Origin: Costus lasius
Taxonomy: Eukaryota; Streptophyta; Magnoliopsida; Zingiberales; Costaceae
Assembly: GCA_027563935.2 (NCBI GenBank)
Contig: CM050451.1
Location: 103,877,565 to 103,941,564 of the forward strand
Reading direction: 5' to 3'
DNA length: 64,000 nucleotides
Below the pieces are notes generated by a model, which was not told the DNA's origin, made no database searches, and worked only from the letters and a program-made list of their open reading frames with translations. The translations under genes were made by a program, and so were the position numbers. Every line of letters starts with the position of its first letter. Positions within the stretch are counted from its first letter, which is position 1. Positions 22,085 through 33,207 of this stretch are shown piece after piece.

Positions 22085-22800
22085 GCTTTAACAGTTCGAT
22101 AGGCCCACAACGCTTCTACCATCTTTTGATGTCATTCCTTTTTGTTCTTTGAAACGCTCTTCTTGAGCAGCTTGCATAGGGTCTTGTTGAACGGTTCAGC
22201 TAATCCATTTGCCCTTGGATTATATATTGAAGAGTATCGCCAGTCCATTTTATGATGTTCAGTAAATTTGTAGACCAAGGCGCTTTTGAAAGCTAAGCCG
22301 TTATCAGATATGATCCTTCTAGGGGTTCCAAATCGACTTAGTATGTTCTCGCGGAAGAAGTTAACGACATTATTGGCTTTAGCTTCTCTTAATGGGATAG
22401 CTTCGGCCCACTTGGAAAAATAGTCTGTTGCTGCAAGTATGAAACGGTGCCCCAGAGAAGAAGGAGGCTCTATTGGCCCCACTATATCCATCCCCCACAT
22501 TTCAAACGGCCATGATGAAACTGTTGGGTGAAGAGGGTTGGGGTGCTTATGAATTAAGTCTCCATGTACTTGACACAAATGACAAGTCTTTGCACAGTTT
22601 ATGCAATCTCGCACCATGCTCGGCCAATAGTACCCTAACCTCTTGATCTTGAGGTACATCTTAGGCCCTGATTGATGAGCGCCACAAAGGCCGGAATGGA
22701 TTTCATGTAACACGTGAGCGATTTCATCCTTCGCAATGCACCTGAGCCAGAGTTGTTCGTATGATCGCCGGTACAACGTATCGTTTAACCTAACACATTA
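22085..22800 (-). pseudogene. Gypsy (Tat-like) integrase fragment
   Basis: The minus-strand frame reads LYRRSYEQLWLRCI, then HSGLCGAHQSGPKMYLKIKRLGYYWP and CHLCQVHGDLIHKH (HHCC zinc domain). WGMDIVGPIEPP (Asp), RRIISDNGLAFKS (Asp) and ANGLAEPFNKTLCKLL (Glu) complete the catalytic triad. The HGDLIHKHPNPLHP stretch resembles Tat-lineage integrases. A TGA at about 22132 replaces an expected Trp, after which VEALWAYRT continues in the same frame before homology fades. No RT or LTR lies nearby, so it is an isolated fragment of a different element from the Athila copies. Confidence 0.85.
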
Positions 22801-23040
22801 GAACTACCTGCAAGGCTTCCGGATATATATGCCTCTCATCACGCTCCAAGTATCTATCACCTCCTATGCCCAAGTGTCTTTTTCCATCGCTACTACTAGG
22901 TGAAGGTAAAGTGTGGATTAATTTCCCGAGCACAAATGATGAAGGAAGCATTCTACTTGTGGAGGCATTTCTATGCAAATCATCGGTACAGGAAAACAAA
23001 GTATATTACCATTGCATCAAATATATTATAATTGGCATTG
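22801..23040. other. Short spacer, no gene seen
   Basis: Separates the integrase fragment from the exon-like ORF. No motif recognised. Confidence 0.4.
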
Positions 23041-23440
23041 TCAGATCCAACACGAGCAAGTACAATCACCTCTGCTCTCCAATGAAGCTCTTGGCAATGT
23101 GCTTAACTTTTCATCAGCAAATTGTGGTGCTTTAATCCTGGTTAAATCATGAAATGCATTTTCTCTAGCAAAAGACGAAGGCATGTATACTCCATTTTTC
23201 TTTTCATCCTTTAGGCTTGAGAAATCCTTTGCTAAAGTTTTGTTCTTGGAAGAAAACATAGATGGCGGAAGAACTCTTTTAGGGACATCTTTGTACAAGT
23301 CTTCACGATGATCACGTCCATATGCAGGTTTGGTGACATCTTTCTGGATGGAAAATGGAGTTCCTTGGCTGAGAAGAGTTGAAGAATTTAAACCCATACC
23401 TGATCTGGCTGATATTGCTTCAGACTTGGGGTTTATAGCC
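23041..23440 (-). pseudogene. Exon-like fragment, unassigned
   Basis: The minus-strand frame is open over about 130 codons (from about 23440 to TGA 23041), with balanced Ser/Lys-rich composition. It includes DVPKRVLPPSMFSSKN and LTRIKAPQFADEKLSTLP. KRVLPPSM recalls the linker before the SNF2 domain of plant CHR27/CHR28-like helicases, but no helicase motif is present and the likeness is short. It could equally be an exon of an unknown gene. No splice-site model was established. Confidence 0.3.
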
Positions 23441-25190
23441 TATACTAGTGTCAGGGTGTCCAATAAGAGAAAGATAAGTAGGAATTAGCTTACAAGAAAC
23501 TAAATAGAGACCTAAGTAGAAATCACAAAATGCATGCAATAAAAGAAAGATAAGCAATTCTATATTTACTAATTCTACATGATATAAACATGTCTATATT
23601 GTTGTGAAAATCAAGAATGTGACTACAATATACATAATCTCATTCTCGAGTCCACAATCTTGGTTAGAATGTTTCCATTATTCTCAAGCGATGGACCAAT
23701 TGATCGAAGATATCTCGAAAGATGTTGCTTTGAATACCTAAGACCCTGATCTGTCTAATGACTTCCAATTATGTGATCACTAGCTAGTATCTCTATAGAG
23801 TCCAACTTGGGTCTATGTGGTATAATAAAGCTTAGCCAAAAAATCATGTAATGCCACGACATTAGGCATACAACATAAATGTTTAAATATGTCAAGTTTA
23901 CCACAACATATACTAGTAAATGATCCATCAAAGCTAACTACAAATGAGATCACAATTATTCATTATAATAATCAATTCATGAATAATATTGAATGCAACG
24001 ACAAAAATATCAATTGGATAGAATAATAAGATATAATAATTCTAAAATAATACATAACAATATTTTGAGGAAAGGAGTAGAAATTATATTCCTACCTTAA
24101 ATGTTGACCTCGACAAGGTGAAATTAATCTGGAATCTAGTAGTGAGGCAACTGCATGATCCACAGTTTTTTTTCCTTGATTAATTTTCTGCCCTGGTCTT
24201 ACTTTATTACCTACTCCATGATACAAATTTTTATCTTATTTCTTAGTCTGGAATTTGGAAGCTCTTGAATGGACTTATAGGACGCTAGGTTTTCTTTCTT
24301 GTAATCATGCAGTGGAAGACTCCTATATGATTGCTTAGATGTCCACTTTTGGTTTAAAAACTCCCTATGTTTTCGATTTTGTATATCTTTGGTTCACAAA
24401 TCTTTTCATGAATGTTGGAACTTTCATTTGCTTAGTAAAAAAGTTATTGACTGAATACAGTGATCTTCTCTAGAAGGAGTACATTGCCAGCACCTTTCCT
24501 TCTGGATTAGAAGAAAATTTTATCATTCAGTTGGCAGACTATTTTTTGTAACAGAATGTTGTGTGGTTGATTATAGAAGTTTACTTGGTTATGCTTAATT
24601 GGGAAGAGGTTCAGATTTATTTTGGCATAGGAATGTTTTTGTAATAAAAAAACGTTTCTCATTTTTTTGGATTCAATGACATTTTATTCCTTTTTTTAGA
24701 GTTCTAAGAAGCAATGTGTTAATACGGGTCTCATTGTCTTGGACGATTTCTGTAGACAACTAGGAATTATATTGTTTGACTTGTTTAAAAAATATGGATC
24801 TCCAGACTAATAACTGTAACCATGAAGTTCTTGAAGTAAATGTTTTAGGTAAATAGTAGCATCCAGTATTTGGTAAGAATTAGGATAGAGAGGAATCAAA
24901 AATAATTAACAAGGAACTGCATGTAGTAGACACCCTTGTAGTTCGTGTAGATTCACATTGGTTTAATATTTCATGTTGTTTAGTTTATTTCTTGTAGTAC
25001 TAATATTTTGGGTATTGTTGGGAGAGGTTTAATGCCGGTAAATCATCATGTAGTTGATGCATGGCATGATCATGTAATTAAACTGCGGGAAGCATTCTAC
25101 CTATGTCATTGTTGGAAAATTTGTATTTTTGCATAGTTATAGCATATTTTTTTTTAAACTGTGTTTGTTCATTAAATAGGTCATTTATAT
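23441..25190. other. AT-rich non-coding stretch
   Basis: No gene or repeat recognised on either strand. Confidence 0.5.
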
Positions 25191-25380
25191 TGGTTGCATC
25201 ATATCATGTTGTATTGTGTTGCACGACACGACCTATTTATTAAACGTGTTAGCCGTGTCGTGTCGTGTAACCTGTTTAAATAAGTGGGTTGTGTTCATGT
25301 TTTATACATTGACCCGTATGTATAAATGGGGGTCAAGCATAATCATGTCGCGAGTAAGTATGACACGACACGAATATGAC
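25190..25380. repeat. CACGACACGAC / GTGTCGTGTCGTG inverted motifs next to the Athila-2 LTR
   Basis: CACGACACGACC (about 25221), GTGTCGTGTCGTG (about 25254) and GACACGACACGAA (about 25361) form inverted pairs in an otherwise AT-rich stretch. This resembles the subterminal part of a small non-autonomous DNA element cut by the Athila-2 insertion, but clear termini were not found. Confidence 0.35.
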
Positions 25381-26816
25381 TGATTCATTGCATTTTGGTA
25401 GTGTTTTTTCATTGTATTTCATGTCAAATCTAGGCTTATTTTAACACTTTTATACTCATTATAGTCTTATTTCCTTCATATCTTCGGAATCTTTACTTTT
25501 TGGCACTTTTATGGAATTTTAGGTAAAAACACCCTTTTTCGACATATTTGGAAGATTCTAAGGCCATGGGATGATTTCTTATGTGAAAACGAAGCCGCCC
25601 GTCAAATTTGAGCTCATTCGGAGTTTACTAGAGAATCACGGCCAGGTGAACCTCATGGGGTTCACCATCCCAGTCGCCAGCCAGCGAAACTCACAGAGAG
25701 CATCACAGCCTGAACCCAGCGGGGTTCACCAGAATTCCTTCAGGCTGAAAATAGTCCAGAGGACATCACAGCCAGGTGAACCCGGCGGGGTTCACCCATG
25801 ATTCTGATCTAGGCTCGCGCACGGACCCGACCTATACTCGGTTTTCCTTCGATTTCTCACCCGTTGGGAGTCCAAATTTGGCAAGTAAGGTGTATATGGA
25901 AAGCTCTTTCAGAGGCGAACACATGGGATATAAAAGCCCTAATTTTCTTGCCCTAATTATCAAGGAATCACACGACGAATGGCCGCGGGTGGAAGAACAA
26001 GACGACAACACGAGTTCGAGGCGATTTTCGGAGATTGGATCATCGGAGCATCACGATTCTTGCAGGTTTACTTCGGTTTATCCTCTCATATCCATTAGAA
26101 ACTCTTTTTTGTGATCTTCCTATGTTAAAAGAGAGATTTTTGAGCGTAACAATGATGATTGTAGAGTAAACCCTATTTCGGGGCTTGGTTTAAACCCGTT
26201 GACGAATTTAATCTCAAACTTTATCTTTATTACGTTGTTTGGATTGCGTTGTGAGCATATTTTACTTTGACGTGTTTATTTAGTGATTTTACCTTGGCCG
26301 AGTATTTTCACGCATTAGCCGTTACGATTCATATCGAGAAAGGATCGTAAGGGTGGATTCCCTTAGTAAAACTTGCAAGACCTCGACACGGGAGTGCTTG
26401 GTCTTCGCTCGAGGATTTTATATTCTGCCATAGAACTCATCGGGTTCGTCTTAGAACGATCCACCGCGAGAGTAGGAGGTCATCCTAAGTCGAACACCGG
26501 GGTGTACACTCGAGAGAGGGCACCTTGTACCTTAGGGTTAAATTCCTTGTGCAAAATCAACAATCCAAATAATCGACATTTGCCTTGTGCGATTAAAGTA
26601 GTCATCGTGGTGAAAACCAAAGCCCTGATTTCTCTCTGGTATTTAGTCCCTACTGTCGTAGCGTTGATTACTTGTTTTCGATTTCTGCTTTCAAAACCCA
26701 ATTTCGTTTCACCTAGCTATTAGGACTCGGATTTTTTGGTACTCAACCCTATTCCCTGTGGGATTCGATATCTTTTATATTACTTCAACATAACCGTGCA
26801 CTTGTGGTACGTGTCA
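25381..26816 (+). repeat. Athila-2 5' LTR (1436 bp)
   Basis: The start TGATTCATTGCATTTTGG aligns with the 3' LTR start TGATGCATTGCATTTTGG at 36008. The end GTGTCA at 26816 is six bases before the primer site. It contains three GTGAACC..GGGTTCAC palindromes (25640-25800), followed by sequence running to a GTGCACTTGTGGTACG end block shared with Athila-1. Confidence 0.88.
25640..25800 (+). repeat. Palindrome array in the Athila-2 5' LTR
   Basis: Three units with a GTGAACC-N4-GGGGTTCACC core, near 25645, 25703 (left arm eroded) and 25772, step about 60-70 bp. Each is preceded by CACGGCC, CACAGCC or similar. Confidence 0.8.
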
Positions 26817-26822
26817 AGTTTT

Positions 26823-26840
26823 TGGCGCCATTGCCGGGGA
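26823..26840 (+). promoter_or_regulatory. Primer-binding site, tRNA-Asp type
   Basis: TGGCGCCATTGCCGGGGA is complementary, with one mismatch by memory, to the 3' end of plant tRNA-Asp, the usual Athila primer. It lies six bases after the LTR end. Confidence 0.85.
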
Positions 26841-26971
26841 TCAACGGTTGATATTAGTATACTTTTGAGAATTGGTAGACTAGGGCAGGTACATTCTTTG
26901 ACATTGATCTAGAGATCGAGCGCACCTTCAGGACAAAAAGGAAGCAAAATCAAATTCTGAAGAAAGAAGTC

Positions 26972-28340
26972 ATGAACCATCCAGAAGGAGAAAATCAGAT
27001 GGCGCATATTCAGCTTGATGTGAACAATGACCGAGTACCACAACCAATGGGGAACAACTATAACAATAGGACATTGAAAGATTACTCTACTCCTTACATT
27101 TATGGTTTTCAATCAGGAATTGCTAGGCCCGCTGTTGAGGCCAATAACTTCGAAATAAAACCTGCTCTTCTTTCTATGGTGTAACAAAACCAATTTGGTG
27201 GTTCTCCTCTTGAGGTTGAAAATTAACGGTGTGTCTGCTGATGCTATCAGGTTGCGACTATTTCCCTTCTCTCTGAGGGACAGAGCGAGAGCTTGGCTGC
27301 ACACACTACCTGCTGCTTCGATAAGAACATGGGCAGAGCTTTCTCAAGCCTTTCTCTCCAAGTACTTCCCTCCATCAAAGACAATTCAATTGCGAAATCA
27401 AATAACGAGTTTCATGCAAAAGGATGGAGAGTCTCTATATGAAGCTTGGGAGAAGTTTAAAGAGCTCCAAAGGATGTGTCCACATCACGGAGTTGAAACT
27501 TGGGTTTTGATCCAAACGTTCTACAGCGGTTTGGATTACAACATGAGACTTGTAGTGGACGCTGCAGTAGGAGGCGCTTTGATGAATAGGAGAGTTGAGG
27601 ATGCTATGAACCTTCTCGAGGACATGGCGATTAACCATCACCAATGGACATCTGAGAGAGGTACTTCTACCAAGAAGTCAGGTAAGTATGACCTTGACTC
27701 TTTGACTGCACTCACGGCTAAAGTTCATAATTAGACTAGGAAGCTTGATTCTTGGTCTGTTAATTCAATGGAAGTTAACGCTATTTCTTGTGAGGTCTGT
27801 GGAGTTGTAGGTCATGCAGGGGCAGATTGTCAGGCAGGAGATGGGCAGATGGCTGCGATCAACTCTGAACAATTGAATGCTGTTGGAAATTTTAACCCGA
27901 ACAACAACCCATAATCCAGCACATTCAATCCAGGGTGGCGCAACCACCCAAATTTCTCTTAATGGACAACTCAACCGATTCAGCCTGGACAAGTTCCACC
28001 ACAACAAGCCCAGCCCCCGTAAGAAAACTTTAGATAGCTCCAACAGAACAATTTCAGACCGCCAGGATTTCAGGCTAGGAACTTCAATGCACCACCACCA
28101 CAGCCAAGGCCCAATAATGATTCAAATTTGAGCAAGCAACTTAAAGGACTTACAAACATGATGAAGATGATGACGACAAGGATGGACTCCCTGGAAACAC
28201 ACAATAAAATGCTAGAAAGCCAGCTAGCCCAACAAGCTAGCTCGTCTTCGAGAGCACCAGGGAAGCTACCATCCTAGCCAGAGGTAAACCCGAGGGAGCA
28301 TTGCAATGCAATCTCCACTCGGAGCGGCAAGCAACTTGAA
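26972..28340 (+). pseudogene. gag: Athila-2 gag, frameshifted
   Basis: Starts MNHPEGENQMAHIQ (ATG 26972) and reads through GIARPAVEANNFEIKPALL to TAA at 27182 (CAA to TAA by comparison with Athila-1). Just after, about 50 bp are missing around 27212 relative to Athila-1, and the frame changes at KINGVSADAIRLRLFPFSLRDRARAW. The capsid core continues to TAG 27734. The zinc-knuckle region (CEVCGVVGHAGADC near 27790) and the Gln/Pro-rich tail are broken by further stops. Confidence 0.88.
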
Positions 28341-28349
28341 GATCCAAAG

Positions 28350-29330
28350 ATGCCGACCTATGACAGGATAGATGAAGTGATACCAGAACCTGTGGAACAA
28401 CATTCAGATGAAACACCAGTGGCACAGCGGCCCTATGTGGGACCACCCGCATACAAGCCACCGATTCCTTTTCCGCAGAGGCTTGTCAGGGCTAAATTGG
28501 ACAAGCAGTTTGGTAAGTTTTTAGAGGTTTTAAAGAAACTTTACATTAACATCCCTTTCGTTGATACTCTTTCGCAGATGCCGACTTATGCAAAATTCCT
28601 GAAAGATATCTTATCAAACAAGAGGAAGCTAGAGGATAAAGGGACTGTTGCACTTACTGAGGAGTGCAGCACTATCATTCAGAACAAGCTCCCTCAGAAA
28701 CTTAAAGACCTAGACAGTTTCTCCATACCCTGCCAGATTGGGGAGATGTTCTTTCAGAGAGCTTTGTGCGATCTAGGAGCAAGCGTTAGTCTCATGCCAC
28801 TATCACTTTGTAAAAGGCTAGACCTAGGGGATTTGCAATCAACTAGTATTTCTATACAGCTTGCAGACAGATCTGTACGCCACCTAGTTAGTATTTTAGA
28901 GGATGTACCTGTTAATAGGAGATTACTTTATTCCTGCTGATTTTATTGTTTTGGAGATTGATGAGGACGATAGACTCCCTATCATTCTGGGGAGGCCTTT
29001 CCTTTCCACTACAGGCGCTGTCATGGATGTCAAGAATGGGAAACTGACCTTGAACATCTGTGGCAACGTCATCCAATTTGATCTTACTGACACGTTGAAA
29101 AAACCTTCTCTTGCAGGTACATGCTGCAGGGTGGACATTGTGGAAAAAGCCACACAGGATATTGAGCTGCCTAGAAGAGAAGTAGACCCACTGGAACTGG
29201 CTCTGTCAAACTCTGTTAACAAAGGTGATGAAGGAGAAGCTGAGAAATATGTTGCACTGTTAGAAGCTAACGCAAGCCAAGATGACAAGAAAGAAGAGAA
29301 TCAGGAGAACCAAGGGGAATATTGAACTCA
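28350..29330 (+). pseudogene. pol: Athila-2 protease region
   Basis: PPAYKPPIPFPQRLVRAKLDKQ near 28445 and CDLGASVSLMPLSLCKRL near 28768 match the Athila-1 protease. ILGRPFLSTTGAVMDVKNGK follows in another frame after a shift near 28915. A second frame change near 29290 leads into RT. Confidence 0.88.
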
Positions 29331-31094
29331 AAAGCTTGCCCAGCACATTGAAATATGAGTTTCTGGGGGAAAATTCTACACACCCAGTGATTGTCAGTGC
29401 GGCGTTGGACAAGGAGCAGACCGAATTATTGCTCAATGAACTTTGTTTCCATAAAAAGGTAATAGGCTATTCATTGGATGACATAAAAGGGATTAACACG
29501 TCTATCTGCATGCACAGGATCCTATTGGAAGACAACAGCAAACCTACTATGGAGTTCCAGCGCCGACTCAACCCCCGCTTGAAGGATGTGGTGAAGAAAG
29601 AAGTGCTCAAACTACTGGTCGCGGGGGTAATATATCTGATCTCAGACAGCTCTTGGGTAAGTCCAGTACATGTACCCAAGAAGGGTGGACTCACGGTGAT
29701 CAAGACTGAGGCCGACGAGCTGATACCGATGCGCACGGTTATAGGACACAGGATGTGTATTGACTACAGGAAGTTGAACTCTGCTACGCGAAAGGATCAT
29801 TTTCCTCTTCCATTTATAGACCAGATGTTGGACAGATTAGCGCATAATTCTTACTTTTGTTTTTTGGATGACTTTTCAGGTTTCTTCCAAATCCCTATCC
29901 ACCCGGATGATCAGGAGAAAACAACCTTCACATGCCCCTACGGCACATATGCATACCGAAGGATGTCATTCAGTCTCTGCAACGCCCCAGCCACTTTCCA
30001 ACGAGCAATGATGGCCATATTTTCTGATTTTAATGAGGATTTCATGGACATTTTTATGGATGATTTTTCTGTTTACGGTTCCTCTTTCCATCATTGTTTG
30101 TCTAATTTGTCTAAGGTTTTGCAGAGATGTGAAGAGGTGAACCTCGTTTTAAACTAGGAAAAGTGCCACTTCATGGTCAAGGAAGGCATCGTCCTCGGGC
30201 ATCTAGTTTCTGAAAGAGGGATAGAGGTGGACATAGTGAAAATTGAAGTCATTGAAAATCTTCAGCCACCTGCATCGGTGAAGGGGATTAGGAGCTTTCT
30301 TGGACACGCTAGCTTTTACAGATGATTTATTAAGGACTTTTCTAAGATAGCTCGGCCCTTAACTAATTTACTTGCTAAAGATGCTATGTTTTGCTTTGAC
30401 AGGGACTGCAAAGAAGCCTTCTCGAAACTCAAGGCAGCATTGACCCCTGCCCCAATAATTCAACCCCTGGATTGGACGCTACCTTTTGAGCTGATGTGTG
30501 ATGCCAGCGACCAATCTGTTGGGGCAGTCTTGGGACAGAGGAAGGATAAGAAGCTTCACGCCATCTATTATGCCAGCCATACACTCGATGACGCTCAGAT
30601 TAATTATGCGACCACAGAGAAAGAGTTGCTAGCCATTGTTTTTTGCTTTCGATAAGTTTCATTCCTATCTGGTTAATTTGAAAGTGATTCTTTTTACTAA
30701 CCGTGCAGCTATCAAATATTTGATAAACAAGAAAGATGCGAAGCCAAGGCTCATCATATGGATCCTCCTTCTGCAAGAATTCGATATAGAGATCAGAGAC
30801 AAAAAGGGGAGTGAAACCTTAGTGGCTGACCATCTTTCCAGACTTGACCGCAGCGCTGACAAAGAAATTAATGAAGAGTTAGAGATCAATGACACATTCC
30901 CTGAAGAACATCTCTATGCTTTGTTAGATCAGCAAGTCCCATGGTATGCAGATTTCGTTAACTACATTGTATCAAACATCCTTCCTCCTGATCTTACTTT
31001 TCAGAGGAGGAAGCGGTTTCTACATGATGTAAAATTTTACTATTGGGATGAGCCATATTTGTACCGGAGATGTGCGGACTGGTTGTACAGATGA
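29331..31094 (+). pseudogene. pol: Athila-2 reverse transcriptase and RNase H
   Basis: RT shows GHRMCIDYRKLNSATRKDHF near 29745 and an undamaged FMDDFSVYGSSF near 30055, including the residues lost in Athila-1. Decay includes TAG at 30155 for the Trp of NWEKCHF, TGA near 30323 in FYRRF and a frameshift near 30650 in the RNase H (CDASDQSVGAVLG near 30500, [10 protein letters not shown] near 30700). TGA 31092 replaces the Arg of LYRRC. Confidence 0.9.
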
Positions 31095-32155
31095 TGCGTA
31101 CCGGAAGTGGAGATACAAGATGTGTTGAGCCATTGCCATACTTCACCTTACGGAGGACACGCGGGAGCCTCTAAAATAGCTTTCAAAGTTTTACAATCTG
31201 GTTTGTATTGGCCCTCTATATTTTACGATGCTAAACAGTTTGTTTCCACTTGTGACAGTTGCCAACGGACCGGAAACTTATCAAAGAGAGATGAGCTGCC
31301 GCTCAATAATATCATGGAGGTGGAGATTTTTGACGTATGGGGGAAAGACTTTATGGGCCCCTTCCCCTCCTCATGTGAAAAATGGTACATTCTGGTCGCC
31401 GTTGACTACGTGTCAAAATGGGTTGAGGCATCCGCTGAAACTACTAATGACTCTAGAGTCGTTATGAAGTTTATGAAACGGACTATTTTCCCCCGATTAG
31501 GAATTCCACGTGTTCTGATCAGCGATAGCGGCTCCCATTTTATAGAACAAAGGTTTGGGGCATTACTAAAGAAGTATGGCGTAAAGCAAAAAATTGCCAC
31601 GCCCTACCATCCTCAGACTAGTGGTTAGGTAGAAGTCTCCAATAGGGAAATCAAACAAATTTTGGAAAAGACTGTATCGTGATCACGGAAGGATTGGGCA
31701 ATGAAATTACCGGATGCTTTATGGGCTTACATAACCGCATTCAAGACACCCATCGATATGTCTCCTTTCCAACTTATTTATGGAAAATCATGCCACTTAC
31801 CTGTTGAGCTTGAGCACAGAGCACATTGGGCTATCAAGCAAATCAACTTTGATTTCAAAAACGCCGGTGAAAGGAGAAAATTACAACTCGATGAATTAGA
31901 AGAGATGCACCTCTTTGCCTACGAAAATGCCAAGAGCTACAAAGCACGCACCAAGTTCTGGCATGACAAGCGCATTGCAAAGAAGGAATTTCATGAGGGA
32001 GTCAAAGTACTTCTATTCAATTCAAGACTTCGGCTATTTCCAAGAAAGCTTTGAATTAGATGGTCCGGTCCTTTCACAGTTCAGAAAGTTCAACCTTTTG
32101 GTGCCATCACTATTTGGACAGAACAAACTGGGAGTTTCACAGTAAATGGGCACCG
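31095..32155 (+). pseudogene. pol: Athila-2 integrase
   Basis: The HHCC domain ([20 protein letters not shown]), [10 protein letters not shown] (Asp), LISDSGSHF (Asp) and [13 protein letters not shown] (Glu) are all visible. TAG at 31626 replaces the Gln in TSGQ, TGA near 31680 interrupts VSRSRKD, and a TGA at about 32051 is followed by a frameshifted C-terminus. Confidence 0.9.
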
Positions 32156-32429
32156 CCTCAAGCACTATTTCGAAGATGAGCAGGTCGAAAGAGAGGAAGT
32201 TCTAGCTCTTTCAGACCCCCCGGATTTGCAACTTTGAAAACTCTCATGGATAGTTTCTCCATGGTTGTTAGTTAGTGTTTTAGACTATTAATTTCTTTTT
32301 CATTTTATTTTTGGTTTTCTAGACTGGATTGCTACTAATTTGATGTCACTTTATGATGTAGGATGAAGATGTAGGGCATGGGAAGTTTTTCAGATTTTTT
32401 CAAAATTTTTCAAGATGATCAGTGCAAAT

Positions 32430-32745
32430 CACGGCCTGGTGAACCCCATGGGGTTCACCCGTGAAATGCACTGTACAAACGCCCAGACTTTGTAACCAGA
32501 GTGTTTCACAGCCAGGTGAACCCTATGGGGTTCGCCAGAATTTCAGCACGCACAGGAACCCTCCAGTTAGCTTCATAGGCAGGTGAACCCCACGGGGTTC
32601 ACCATCTTTCCGAAGACCAGAAAAATTTTCAGAACGCTTCACGGGTCAGTGAACCCCAGCGGGTTCACCCGTGTTTTTGTTACTTCAGCCCGACCACAGT
32701 AAACATCACGGGCGAGTGAACCCGGGCGGGTTCACTGGAATTTCA
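32430..32745 (+). repeat. Five-unit palindrome array, Athila-2 post-pol
   Basis: Five GTGAACCC-N3-GGGTTCAC palindromes start near 32439, 32515, 32581, 32647 and 32714, giving steps of about 76, 66, 66 and 67 bp. Most are preceded by CACGG or CACAG with CC. Arms stay complementary while loops vary (CAT, TAT, CAC, CAG, GGG). Confidence 0.85.
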
Positions 32746-33207
32746 ACTTATGTTCACCTCGACTCAACGCATGCACGGCTAGGGTTTCCGCCGCCTTCCA
32801 ATTTCTCCAAGATCCTGCTAATTCCGCCACTCAAGCTTCTTTCCAAATACAAAGGAGATCTCTCCGGGTCAGATCTGAGTATTATTGCAAGCGAGACAAG
32901 TTCGGTTGCAACTTTGCCCCAGATTTTTGCCTCGCCAGATCGAACGAGTTTCCGCCGCCGCCTCCCGAGCTCGACAAGATCAACTGATTGTGCCACCTTC
33001 TCCCCATCTTAACACTCGAGGGTGACCTCTCAGGTTCTATCTAAGATTCCTAGCACTCCGATAAAGTTCATCTTGTCTGTTTCACGCCGGATTTTCATGT
33101 TGTTTGCTTTCCAAAGACTTTACTCCGCTGCTTCCGTTCTATGAGCACCTCCGACCAGATTTTCTCACCGATGCCTACCAGCCATCTTCCGATCATCTCC
33201 AGCAACT

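Noticed and set aside
32430..32745. CRISPR-like array
   Set aside because: Regular palindromes and spacers, but in a plant retrotransposon. Repeats vary, spacers are related to each other, and no cas genes exist in this context.
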